Assembly: GCA_028288765.1 (NCBI GenBank)
Contig: JAQGHQ010000272.1
Span: 1-64,000, forward strand
Direction: 5' to 3'
Origin: Gemmataceae bacterium
Lineage (GTDB): Bacteria > Planctomycetota > Planctomycetia > Gemmatales > Gemmataceae
Length of the DNA stretch: 64,000 nucleotides
The position numbers were made by a program, and so were the translations under genes. Shown piece by piece: positions 43,475-52,800 of the stretch (position 1 is the first letter of the stretch; each line of letters begins with the position of its first letter). Below the pieces are notes generated by a model. The model saw only the letters and a list, made by a program, of their open reading frames with translations, did not search any database and was not told where the DNA came from.

Positions 43475-43533
43475 CAGACGGTCCTCGTCGTGGTTCAGGA
43501 ATTTGCCCCCGAAAGCCGGACGCGGCAGTGAGT

Positions 43534-43549
43534 CGCAACTCGGATGCCG
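43534..43549 (-). promoter_or_regulatory. weak candidate sigma-54 promoter of the DUF4142 gene
   Basis: On the minus strand CGGCATCCGAGTTGCG has GG and GC ten bases apart and a TTGC at the -12 side. It lies about 60 bases before ATG 43474, and the gene upstream encodes a sigma-54 activator. It differs from the consensus at several other positions and may be chance. Confidence 0.22.
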
Positions 43550-43718
43550 GGGGACGGAACCCCTCGCGGACCGCGGCATCCGCGGCCGCCCGGACCGGGA
43601 TCAGGAACCGGCGTTCGCAACGCAACAGGAAGGAACTTGGACCGAATAGGAATTGCCCGGGTTCGGGCCGCGACAGGGAACTATCGTTCCCGAGGAGGGC
43701 ACCGGGGTGCGCGGGGGG

Positions 43719-45116
43719 TCACCCTTTCCCGACGAACGACTGGCGGTCGATCCCGTACTCCGCGATCTTGGCGGTCAGACTCCGGCGGCAATACCCGCAG
43801 AGGGTGGCCGCCCGGCCGACATGCCCGCGGGTCTTCCGGAGCGCCTTGACGATGTACCGCTTTTCGAGCCGGACGGCGGTGTCGCGGAGCAGGTCCCGGA
43901 GCGGCCGGCCGAGGTCGACGACGGCCGGGACCGGGCCGGCGATCGCCCGGTTCAATTCCGGCGGAAGGTGGGCCGGCTCGATCACGTCCGCCGGGTTGAC
44001 CACGCACGCGCGCTCGATCGCGTTCTCCAGCTCCCGGATGTTCCCGGGCCACGGGTAGCGGCCGAGCCGGTCCAGGGCCGCCGGCGAGATCTGCTTCGGC
44101 CGGTTCCCGGGGCGGGCGTACTTGTGGCAGAAGTACGCCGCCAGGGCGGGCACGTCGTCCGGCCGCCCGCGGAGCGGGGGGAGGTCGATCCGGACCACGT
44201 TCAGCCGGTAGTAGAGGTCCTCCCGGAACTGCCCCTTCCGGACCAGCTTCCGGAGCGGGCGGTTGGTCGCCGCGATCACCCGGACGTCGACGGCAATCGG
44301 GTCCGTCCCCCCGACCCGTTCGAACCGCCGCTCCTGGAGGACGCGCAGGAGCTTCACCTGCATCAGCGCGGGCACGTCCCCGACCTCGTCGAGGAACAGC
44401 GTGCCGCCGTGGGCGAGTTCGAACTTGCCGATTCGCTGCCGGTCGGCCCCGGTGAACGCCCCCTTCTCGTGCCCGAATAGCTCGCTCTCCAGCAGTGTGG
44501 CCGGGACGGCCGCGCAGTTCACCACGACGAACGGCCCGGTCCGGCCGACCGAGGCCGCGTGGATGGCCCGGGCCAGCTGCTCCTTTCCGGTCCCAGTCTC
44601 GCCCTGGATGAGGACCGTTGTGGTGGTCGGGCCGACATCCCGGATCAGGGCGAAGATGGTATGCATCCGCGGGTTCCGGCTGACGACCCCGTAGAACCGT
44701 TCCGGCCCGACCACGGCCGCATCCCGGACGACGTCGTCCACGATCCGGCGGACCCGGTCCGGCTCCAGGGGCTTCGGGAGGAAGTCGTCGGCCCCGGCGC
44801 GGACCGCCCGGACGGCGGCGTCAATGGTCGGGTCCGCGGCGACGACCACCATCCGGACCGGCCGGCGGGCCCGCCGGACCTCCCGCACCAGATCCACCCC
44901 GCCGGTCCCGAGGTCGGCGAGGCACAACCGGAACGGCCCGGCGGCGAGGAGGCCGAGCGCGGCCCGCACGCCGTCCGTCGCGACGACCTCGACCCGCGGG
45001 TCGGCCGCGAACAGGCCTCGAAGACTGGCCCGGTCGCCCACCGCCCCGTCGACGATCAGGACACGCGGGGGCAGGACCGGGTCGGCCAGCTGGTCGGAAC
45101 TGGGGGGTCTCTCCAT
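43719..45116 (-). CDS. sigma-54-dependent response regulator, NtrC family
   Basis: A 465-aa activator starting at ATG 45116; an extension to 45248 is less likely. The N-terminal receiver (about 18-135) is somewhat degenerate: it has LIVDGAVGD instead of an acidic pair, but keeps LADLGTGG and the lysine in FLPKPLEP. The AAA+ domain has Walker A GETGTGKE, GAFTGA and LFLDEVGDV. A Fis-type helix-turn-helix closes the protein (GHVGRAATLCGYCRRSL). No kinase gene is adjacent, so phosphorylation by a distant kinase or constitutive control is possible. The targets may be the surrounding stress genes. Confidence 0.93.
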   Translation of the reverse strand: MERPPSSDQLADPVLPPRVLIVDGAVGDRASLRGLFAADPRVEVVATDGVRAALGLLAAGPFRLCLADLGTGGVDLVREVRRARRPVRMVVVAADPTIDAAVRAVRAGADDFLPKPLEPDRVRRIVDDVVRDAAVVGPERFYGVVSRNPRMHTIFALIRDVGPTTTTVLIQGETGTGKEQLARAIHAASVGRTGPFVVVNCAAVPATLLESELFGHEKGAFTGADRQRIGKFELAHGGTLFLDEVGDVPALMQVKLLRVLQERRFERVGGTDPIAVDVRVIAATNRPLRKLVRKGQFREDLYYRLNVVRIDLPPLRGRPDDVPALAAYFCHKYARPGNRPKQISPAALDRLGRYPWPGNIRELENAIERACVVNPADVIEPAHLPPELNRAIAGPVPAVVDLGRPLRDLLRDTAVRLEKRYIVKALRKTRGHVGRAATLCGYCRRSLTAKIAEYGIDRQSFVGKG

Positions 45117-45343
45117 GTCCGGTGCCGGGGGGTGGCAGAACTGGGCGTACGATCCCGGGTAAAACCGCGCGACGTCCGGCGGGCATCCGTTCCATTCACC
45201 CGCCCCGGTTCGCGATTCTGGGCGGGCTCGAACTCCAGGACCTTGCATCGTACCGGCCGCGAATCCGCTCGGTAAACACGCCGCGCGGCCGGTTCGGGTT
45301 CACCGGGCGGCCGGGCGAGAGAGGCCGGGGATGGACCGCCCCG

Positions 45344-46516
45344 TCACGGCTTGAGCACGCATTTGATGCACTCGTCCTTCTCGCGGAGGAACGTCCGGTA
45401 CGCCGTCGGGGCGTCGGCCAGCGAGAACCGGTGGCTGATCACGAACGACGGGTCGATCTCGCCCTTCTCAACCCGGTTCAGGAGCGGCCGCATGTACTTG
45501 TGGGTGTGGGTCTGACCCATCTTGAACGTCAGCCCCTTGGCGAACGCGGCCCCGAACGGGATCTTGTCGATCAGGCCGCCGTACACCCCGGGGACGGACA
45601 GCGTCCCACCCTTGCGGCAGGCCGTCATCGCCTCCCGGAGGACGGCCGGCCGGTCCGACTCCAACATCAGCCCCTGCTTCACCCGGTCGTAGACGTGTTC
45701 GACCACCGTGGCCCCGTGGGCCTCCATCCCGACCGCGTCGATGCACGCGTCCGGGCCGCGGCCGGCGGTCATCTCGTCGAGCGCCTCCAGGACGTCCGCC
45801 CGGCGGCGGTCGATCGTCTCGGCCCCGCACTCCTCCCGGGCCTTCTTCAGCCGGCCCGCGACCGAGTCGATCCCGATCACCCGGGCGGCCCCGAGCAGGT
45901 ACGCGCTCTTGATCGCGAACAGCCCGACCGGGCCGCACCCCCAGACGGCGATCGTGTCACCCGGCCGGATGTTGCAGTTCTCGGCGGCCATGTATCCGGT
46001 CGGGAAGATGTCCGTCAGGAACAGCACCTTCTCGTCCGGCAGCCCGTCCGGGATCTTGAGCGCGCCGACGTCGGCCATCGGCACCCGGACGTACTCGGCC
46101 TGCCCGCCGGCGTACCCGCCGTACAGGTGCGAGTACCCGAACAGCCCGCCCCCGGAATACCCGTAGACCTTCTCCAGGACCCTGGCGTTCGGGTTCGTGT
46201 TGTCGCACAGCGACCACATCTGCCCCGCACAGAAGAAGCACTTCCCGCAGGCGATGTTGAACGGGACCGCGACCCGGTCGCCCTTCTTCAAGGTCGTCAC
46301 CTTCGGGCCGACTTCGACCACCTCGCCCATGAACTCGTGGCCGAGGATGTCGCCCCGTTCCATCCCCGGGATAAACCCGTTGTACAGGTGCAGATCAGAC
46401 CCGCAGATCGCGGTCGTCGTGATCCGAAGGATCGCGTCCCGGGGGTTGAGGATCTTCGGGTCCGGGACCGTCTCGACCTCGACCTTTTGCTTGCCCCGCC
46501 AGCATACGGCCTTCAT
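45344..46516 (-). CDS. zinc-dependent alcohol dehydrogenase (second copy)
   Basis: A 390-aa medium-chain dehydrogenase from ATG 46516, with GGAGGGG upstream. Zinc ligands are seen in [12 protein letters not shown] and [12 protein letters not shown], the structural-zinc cysteines in [18 protein letters not shown], and the nucleotide-binding motif in [13 protein letters not shown]. It belongs to the same broad glutathione-independent group as the protein encoded at 39518-40747 but lacks that protein's extra insertion. It probably oxidises an aldehyde or alcohol with NAD. The position in the stress-type cluster suggests detoxification. Confidence 0.9.
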   Translation of the reverse strand: MKAVCWRGKQKVEVETVPDPKILNPRDAILRITTTAICGSDLHLYNGFIPGMERGDILGHEFMGEVVEVGPKVTTLKKGDRVAVPFNIACGKCFFCAGQMWSLCDNTNPNARVLEKVYGYSGGGLFGYSHLYGGYAGGQAEYVRVPMADVGALKIPDGLPDEKVLFLTDIFPTGYMAAENCNIRPGDTIAVWGCGPVGLFAIKSAYLLGAARVIGIDSVAGRLKKAREECGAETIDRRRADVLEALDEMTAGRGPDACIDAVGMEAHGATVVEHVYDRVKQGLMLESDRPAVLREAMTACRKGGTLSVPGVYGGLIDKIPFGAAFAKGLTFKMGQTHTHKYMRPLLNRVEKGEIDPSFVISHRFSLADAPTAYRTFLREKDECIKCVLKP

Positions 46517-46590
46517 CTCGTCCCCTCCATTCCTAGACCGGGGAACCACTCAGATCAGGGAAACGACTCAGAGCCGGGGAATAACGAATG

Positions 46591-46661
46591 CCCACCAATG
46601 ACGAAGGGAAGACTTCAAGGAGCAAACCCGTCCGGGCGATTTCCCTTCGTCAATTGGTGGG
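46591..46661. repeat. inverted repeat between dehydrogenase and SRPBCC genes
   Basis: The 20-base arm CCCACCAATGACGAAGGGAA at 46591-46610 is inverted at 46640-46661, with one extra base in the right arm. It almost fills the 163-base space that separates two same-strand genes and could act as a transcript hairpin. Confidence 0.8.
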
Positions 46662-46679
46662 TCGGTGGTGGGACAGGCG

Positions 46680-47474
46680 TCATTTCCTGAGTCCCCGCCG
46701 GCCGTGCGGCTGGCCCTCGACGGTCGGCACTTCGCCGGCCTCGATGATCTGCTTGAACCGCCTCAGGTCTTCGCGGATCTGCTGGTCGGGGCTCTCGCCG
46801 AAAAGCTTCGCGACCAGCACGCCGACATTCCCCGCCGGCGGGTCGTACTTCAGGCTCACCCGGACTTCCGTCCCGCGGCCGCCCGGGGCCATCCGGAAGT
46901 GGACCGAGCCGGCGGTGTCCACGTCCGACCCCGGGAGCGATCTCCAGGCGATCACCTGGTTCGGGGTATCTGTCACGATCTCGGCGTCCCACTGGACCGA
47001 CACCCCGAGCGGGCCCCGGGCGGTCCAGGTCGAGTGCGTGGCGTCGGTCTCCTTGACCTCCCGCAGGTGCGACATGAACTCCGGCAGGCGCGAGAAATCC
47101 CGCCAGAGCCGGTAGACCTCATCGACCGGGGCGTTGACGGTGACCGCGTGCTCGACTTTCATCCCGTGCCCGGCCGCGACTGCCGCTCTCGGCCCGGTCT
47201 TGCCGGCCGTGGTCACCCCGGCCGCCTGATACACCGGGCAAATCCCGGTCGCCGCCCGGTACACCAGGGCCCCGCCCGCGAGAAGGCCGAGCAGGTTCAG
47301 GCGTTTGCCGACCGCGGCGTTGGCGACGAGGACAGACCCGACTCCCAACGACAGCCACCGCTCCAGGTTACCGACATTGGTGCGGATACCGGGGGCGCGG
47401 TCGACCGCCCGCGCCACCACCGAGTCCGTCCCGGCCGCCGACTTCGCCGCCACAGTCAGTAACGTCCCTGGCAT
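46680..47474 (-). CDS. SRPBCC/polyketide-cyclase-like membrane protein with DUF2892-like N-terminus
   Basis: A 264-aa protein starting at ATG 47474 with a strong GAGGAGG. The N-terminal third (about 30-100) has a DUF2892-like membrane pattern: NVGNLERWLSLGVGSVLVA, LNLLGLLAGGALVYRAATG and a CPVY motif. The C-terminal part (about 110-250) is an SRPBCC lipid-binding fold with VEHAVTVNAPVDEVYRLWRD and MAPGGRGTEVRVSL. This fusion is common in stress-linked clusters of soil bacteria and planctomycetes. Its ligand is unknown. It shares the strand with, and lies 163 bases before, the second dehydrogenase. Confidence 0.88.
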   Translation of the reverse strand: MPGTLLTVAAKSAAGTDSVVARAVDRAPGIRTNVGNLERWLSLGVGSVLVANAAVGKRLNLLGLLAGGALVYRAATGICPVYQAAGVTTAGKTGPRAAVAAGHGMKVEHAVTVNAPVDEVYRLWRDFSRLPEFMSHLREVKETDATHSTWTARGPLGVSVQWDAEIVTDTPNQVIAWRSLPGSDVDTAGSVHFRMAPGGRGTEVRVSLKYDPPAGNVGVLVAKLFGESPDQQIREDLRRFKQIIEAGEVPTVEGQPHGRRGLRK

Positions 47475-47736
47475 GTCCGCGTCCTCCTCGATCGGGGCAA
47501 CAGGTCTTGGCAGAGACCCTCAGGCAACCGGGGTGCCGTTCCGACGGGAGGGGACAGGAATAAAGGTTTTTGCCGGGCGGGAGGGGATAATTGTCAATGA
47601 GTGGGAACGGCGGTTCCGGCGGACGGGAATACGAATGCCGTGGAACGGAGACGCCCGCGACGGGAACGTCGCGGGCGTCGGCGGGTGTGGTGCGTCTCAC
47701 CCCTCTGGCGGGAGGGGGTGTTGGGCCGGGGACGGA

Positions 47737-48723
47737 TCAGTCGCCGCCCTTCGGGTTCAGCATCTGCCCGATGGCGGACCCGGTCAGCTTAGCGGACACG
47801 ACCACGCCCTTGTCCTTCACGGTGCTCTTGAGGGTCTTGGCCGCTTCGGCCAGAGGCTTCATCTGCGGATTCTGGGCGGTCAGAAACGGGAGCAGCCCCT
47901 TGATCTGCATGAGCCCGTCCTCGATCGTCTTGCCCATCTCGTCGGCCGCGTCCGCGTCCTTCATGCCAAAGGTGATCTCGGCCGTCACGTCGGCGGTCAC
48001 CCGGACCACGGCGGAAACGGTGTCCAGCTTGGCGAGCTGGGCCGGGAGGTTCGGGCCACCGGCCCCGGGCGGGATCTTGAGGTTATCGAGCTTGCCCTTG
48101 GCCACCCACGCCACCCACACCGACGCCTTGTCGTCCATCTTGGTAATCAAAGCGGACAGGTCCTTACTGACGGCCGGCTTCTTGCTCTCCCCGGCGGTCG
48201 CCAGGGCGGTGCTGATGGACTTTTTGTCGACCCCGAGGACCACGGTGCTCTCGTCCACCACCGTCCCGTACATCGGGTTCCCGGTGTCAGGCTGGTACTT
48301 GAACATCACGTCCTTGCCGTCTTTGACCAGCGAGAAGTGATCGCCGTCCTTCTTGGTCTGGGCCTCGGCCGCCTTGTACAGCTTGTCCGGGTCGAACTTC
48401 CCGTGGACGATGACCAGGAACTTGACGTCCGTCTGGTCTTTCCCGGACCCCCCGATCACGACCTTCTCGATGTCCTTGAGCGGGTCGAGCCCGAGTTCCT
48501 TCATGAACTTCTGGGCGTCGTTCCCCTGGAGGGCCTGCTTGATCTGCTCCAAGGCGTACTTCTTGACGATCTCGGACTCGAGGACCTGGTTGACGTTGAA
48601 GGAGAACGCGAATTCGGCATCGGCGGGGAGGAGCTTGTCCGGGTCGGCGGCTCGTGCGGTCGGGGCCCCGGCCAGTACCACGGCCGAAAAAGCCCCAAGC
48701 CCCAGGCGGGACAGGCGGATCAT
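47737..48723 (-). CDS. exported hypothetical protein, 328 aa
   Basis: Starts at ATG 48723, preceded by AAGGA. A signal peptide ends near TARA|ADPD. The mature protein is lysine- and aspartate-rich, with repeated beta-type segments (ADAEFAFSFNVNQVLESEIVK, KFLVIVHGKFDPDKLYKAAE and DESTVVLGVDKKSISTAL). The pattern is of planctomycete secreted proteins related in layout to DUF3352-like proteins, but the family is not certain. It probably works in the periplasm. Its gene stands alone. Confidence 0.72.
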   Translation of the reverse strand: MIRLSRLGLGAFSAVVLAGAPTARAADPDKLLPADAEFAFSFNVNQVLESEIVKKYALEQIKQALQGNDAQKFMKELGLDPLKDIEKVVIGGSGKDQTDVKFLVIVHGKFDPDKLYKAAEAQTKKDGDHFSLVKDGKDVMFKYQPDTGNPMYGTVVDESTVVLGVDKKSISTALATAGESKKPAVSKDLSALITKMDDKASVWVAWVAKGKLDNLKIPPGAGGPNLPAQLAKLDTVSAVVRVTADVTAEITFGMKDADAADEMGKTIEDGLMQIKGLLPFLTAQNPQMKPLAEAAKTLKSTVKDKGVVVSAKLTGSAIGQMLNPKGGD

Positions 48724-49029
48724 GGGGAAGACATCCTTTCTATGGGTGAAGGCGGGTCGTCGGGGGGGTTGCGGCCCCAATGGCTGTCAACCGGTAGGCA
48801 GGACCGGCCACGGCGTATTGTACCCGGCGCGGTGGAAGGTGGTTTCGGATTCCGGCGGCGGAATGGGACACTCGGGGGAGCCGATACAAGAACCCGGTGA
48901 GGCGGTCGCATTTTCGTCGGTGCCGGGGTACCCGCTCGCGGGTCCGCGGCACCGACCCAGATCGGGCCGGACGGCCCAGTTTCTGGGCAGATCCAACGCG
49001 CCCGGCGCGACCCGGAGGGCAGCCCCCCG
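48724..49029. terminator. intergenic region with hairpin after the DJ-1-like gene
   Basis: GTCGGTGCCG at 48915-48924 is perfectly inverted at 48946-48955, and GGGTACCCGC/GCGGGT can extend the inner stem. It lies about 75 bases past the stop of the minus-strand DJ-1-like gene. No T-run follows, so it is either a transcript-end hairpin or another palindromic repeat. No gene is supported in the space. Confidence 0.4.
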
Positions 49030-49542
49030 CTATACCCGCACGGCGAGGGCGGCGACGATCCGGCGGCAGAAGGCCGGGAGGTCGTCCGGGCCCCGGGCGG
49101 TGATCAGGTTCCCGTCCCGGAGCACGGCCTCGTCGCGGTAGTTCGCCCCGGCCGCCCGCACGTCGTCCCGGATGCCCGGGTCGCAGGTCACGGTCCGCCC
49201 GTCGAGCACCCCGGCGCTGATCAACAGCTGGGCCCCGTGCCCGATCGCCGCGACCCGCATCCCGCCGTCCTGCACGAACGTCCGGGTCACGTCCACGGCC
49301 TCTTCCAGCTGCCGGAGTTTCTCGACCGCCGGCCCGTCCGGGATGATCAGGGTGTCGAACTCGGCCGGGTTCACCTCGTGGATGCGGGCGTCCGGCTCGA
49401 TCCGGTAGCCGTGCAACCCGGTCAGGCCGTGCATCATCGGCCCGGCCAGCCGCACGTCCACCCCTTCTTCCCGCAGCCGGTACCACGGGAGGAATAGTGT
49501 CAGGTCCTCGAACCCGTCGGCCACCAGAATCAGGGCTTTCAT
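49030..49542 (-). CDS. DJ-1/PfpI-family protein lacking the nucleophile cysteine
   Basis: A 170-aa single-domain member of the DJ-1/ThiJ/PfpI superfamily starting at ATG 49542 with GAGG 8 bases before. It has ADGFEDLTLFLPWYRL with the conserved Glu at 12, FDTLIIPDGPAVEKLR, and the nucleophile-elbow segment MRVAAIGHGAQLLISAG. In active members this elbow reads A-I-C-H-G. Here residue 101 is Gly, although His102 is kept. Protease, glyoxalase or chaperone chemistry that depends on the Cys is therefore unlikely, unless the residue is a sequencing error. It sits at the edge of the stress-type cluster. Confidence 0.9.
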   Translation of the reverse strand: MKALILVADGFEDLTLFLPWYRLREEGVDVRLAGPMMHGLTGLHGYRIEPDARIHEVNPAEFDTLIIPDGPAVEKLRQLEEAVDVTRTFVQDGGMRVAAIGHGAQLLISAGVLDGRTVTCDPGIRDDVRAAGANYRDEAVLRDGNLITARGPDDLPAFCRRIVAALAVRV

Positions 49543-49858
49543 GCGGTCCGCCTCGTCTCGGAATGTCACCGTGAGTGCCTGTACCGATTTTATGCCAGGG
49601 TCGTTATCGGCGGAAGCCCGGGTCGGACCGTAGGGCTGTCGGATCTTTCCTGCTCCCCCCGGCTTGCCCAGTCCCGCCCGCCCCCCGGAGGGCGCGGTAA
49701 CCACCGACAGGATCAGCCTTTCCTTCCGTGGCCCGCACCCGGCGCCCGGCAATTCTCCCCCCGCACTCGGAATTGACCAGAACCCGACCCCTCCGTAATA
49801 TCCCGCCGCTCTCCGGCCCTCCGTTCACTCGGGTCCGGCGGCAGGAACCGGGGCGGGT
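49543..49858. other. divergent intergenic region
   Basis: This 316-base space lies between the divergent DJ-1-like and AsmA-like genes and must hold both promoters. No clear boxes, repeats or hairpins were found. Confidence 0.35.
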
Positions 49859-52800
49859 ATGCGGGTAGCCGTTCGGAACTGGCTGATTCGCGGGCTGATC
49901 CTTACCGGGGTAGCGGCCCTCGTCGCCCTCGGGTGGGTCGCCAACTCGTGGGTCAGCCCGGAACGGGTTCGCGAGCAGGTCATCGCCAGCCTGAACGAAC
50001 AATTCGAAGGGGTCGAGGTCCACGTCGGGTCGGCCCGGATGCGGATTCTCGGCGGGATCGCGGTCAAAGACCTCAAGTTGATCCGCCGCGGGGCCGCGCC
50101 CGACCAGCCCTTCTTCCACGCCCCGGCCGCGGTCCTGTACCACGACAAGGAACAGCTGAACCGCGGCCGGCTGGTCATCCGGAAGGTCGAGCTTGAGAAC
50201 CCGGAAGTCCACCTCGACCGGACGCCGGACGGGCAGTGGAACCTGGGCGAGGTGCTCCGGCCCGGGCCGGCCGACCGCCCGGTCCCGACCTTCTCCGCCA
50301 AGGGGGCGACGCTCACCCTCACCGACCACGGCCCGGACGCCCTGCCCGCCCTCCGGCTGACCGACGCCCGGTTCACCCTGATGAACGACCCGCTCCCGGT
50401 CCTCACCCTCACGGCCGAGGCGAGTGCCCAGGGGTACGGCCCGGTCCAGGTCCGGGCCCGGCTCAACCGCATCACCCGGCAGGCATCCGTCTGGCTGGAA
50501 CTCCCCGAGTTCCCGCTCGGCGAGGCGGCCGCGGTCGCGACCGAACGATTCGCCCCGGCCCTCGGCGGGCACCCCGGTAAGCTGACCGCGACCGCCGCCG
50601 TGAAGGCCGAACTGACGTACTCTCCGGAGTCGAGCCCGACGTGGCGGTACGACGTCCGGCTGGAGATGAGCGGCGGCCGGCTCGACCACCCGGACCTGCC
50701 CTGGCCGGTCGAGAAGATCGCGGCCAAACTCCGGTACGTCGACGGGCGGGTGAGGGTGGAGGAGGCCACGGCCAGGGTCGGCCCGGCCCAGGTCCGGGTG
50801 TCGCTGGAGACGCGGGCCGACCGGGGGCCGGAGCCGGGCGGCGCGGGCCAGAAGACGGCCCTCGGCCCGCCGCCGGCCGCCCCCGGGCGGGCCGCGCCGC
50901 CCGACCCGGACGCGTTCGCCCGCGTCGAGGACCGGGTGCAGCGGCTCGACGTGACGGTGTCCGGGGTGCCGCTCGACGACGCGCTGTTCGCCCGGCTCGG
51001 CGAGGCCGGGGCGAAGGCCAAGCGGGTGCTCTCCCCGACCGGGACGGCGGAGGTGGTGTACAAGTTTGCCCGCGAGGCAACCGGGTGGAAGCGGGAGTTC
51101 GAAGTCCGCCCGCAGGCGGCCGGGGTGACCTACGAGAAGTTCCGGTACCCGGTGGCCGAGGTCCAGGGGTCGGTCCGCCGGACGGTCACCCACGCCGGCG
51201 GGGCGAACACCCTGATCGACCTCCGGGGGAAGGTGGCCGGCCAGTCGGTCACCTTGAAGGGCCAGCTCTACGGGGACGGGCCGGACCCGGCGGTGAACCT
51301 GCGGGTGGCCGGAACGAACGTCCCGCTCGACGACGCACTGATCGCCGCGTTCCCGGGCAAGTACCCGGAGCTGATCCGCCAGTTCCGGGCGACCGGCCGC
51401 GCCGACTTCGTCGCCGAGATCGTGCGCCGCCCCGGGGCGGACCACTTCGAGAACGAGTTCCGGGTCGAGATCCGGGACGCGACGGTGAAGTACACCCAGT
51501 TCCCGTACCTGTTCGAGAAGGTGAAGGGGCGGGTGATCGTCCGGGTGACCGCGCCGGCCACCCAGTCGGGGGAGCCGGCCCCGGACCGAGACGAGATCAT
51601 CCTGGACGGGTTCACCGGGGCCCACGGCGGGGCGACCGTCTGGCTGCACGGGTCGAAGCGGCCGGTCCCCGGGAGCCGCGACCGGAAGCTGGTGCTGCAG
51701 ATCGGCGGGAATGGGTGCCCGGTCGACGCCGATCTCAAGTCCGCCCTTGCCGCCCTCAAGCTCGACGACATCTGGTCCTCGTTCTCCCCCCGCGGCAGCC
51801 TGACATTCGCGGCGGACGTCGAAATCCTCGACCGGGCGGCGCCCCCCGCCCGCCCGGACGACGAGCCGCCGTTCAACAAGGCGGCGGACCTCAAGCTGAC
51901 GTTCAACTTCTACGGCCCGACCGTCACCCCGGCGTTCTTCCCGTATGAACTGACCGACCTGTCCGGATGGCTGGAGTACAAGAGCGGGCGGGTGGACCTG
52001 GCGCATCTCGCCGGCCGGCACGGCGAGTCCCGGCTCAAGCTGACCGCGGGCGAGGTCCGGTTCTACCCGGACGGGGTGGTGTGGGCGAACCTGGGGGGGC
52101 TGGAGATCAAACCGCTGGTCGCCGACCCCGCGCTGCTGGGGGCGTTCCCGGCCAAACTGCGTGCGGCGGCCGGGGAGGTGAAGCTGAAAGGCGGGGCGGA
52201 CCTGACCGTGAAGCATCTGGTCGTGCTCACCCCGCCGCCGGCCTCCCTCCCGCCACCCGAACCGCTCCCGATCGCCCCGGCGGCCGGAAATTCCTTCCCC
52301 GGCACCTCCCTTGAACAGGGAGGTGGACAAACCCCTGGCGCATCTTCTCCCCCTTCCTTTTTTGGAACGGGTATCGGGGGGCCAGATCCGTCCGTCACCG
52401 CCCGCGGACAGGCTCCGGTCGCGGCAGCCCCGCCGCGCCCGTTCCCGGTCGCGGTCCCGCCGCAAACCCTGCCCACCGCGTCCCGGCCGGACCCGGTCGT
52501 GTACTGGGACGCGGAGCTGAATCTGGGCGGGGCGTCGCTCGAGATCGGGGTGCCGTGGGAGAGCGTATTCGGGCGGGTCGGCTGTCGCGGGCGGTACGAG
52601 GGCACACACCTCGGGCTCGTGCTGGGGAACGTCTACCTGGACCAGGCGACGGTCGCCCGGCAGCCGGTGACCGTGGTGAAGGCCCACGTCCGGGCCGCCC
52701 CCCAGCAGCCGGACCCGGCCCGGCCGGGGCAGTTCCTCCCCCCCGTACTGCTGTTCACCGACGTGTCCGGGGCCCTGTTTCACGGGGTGGTCGGCGGGGC

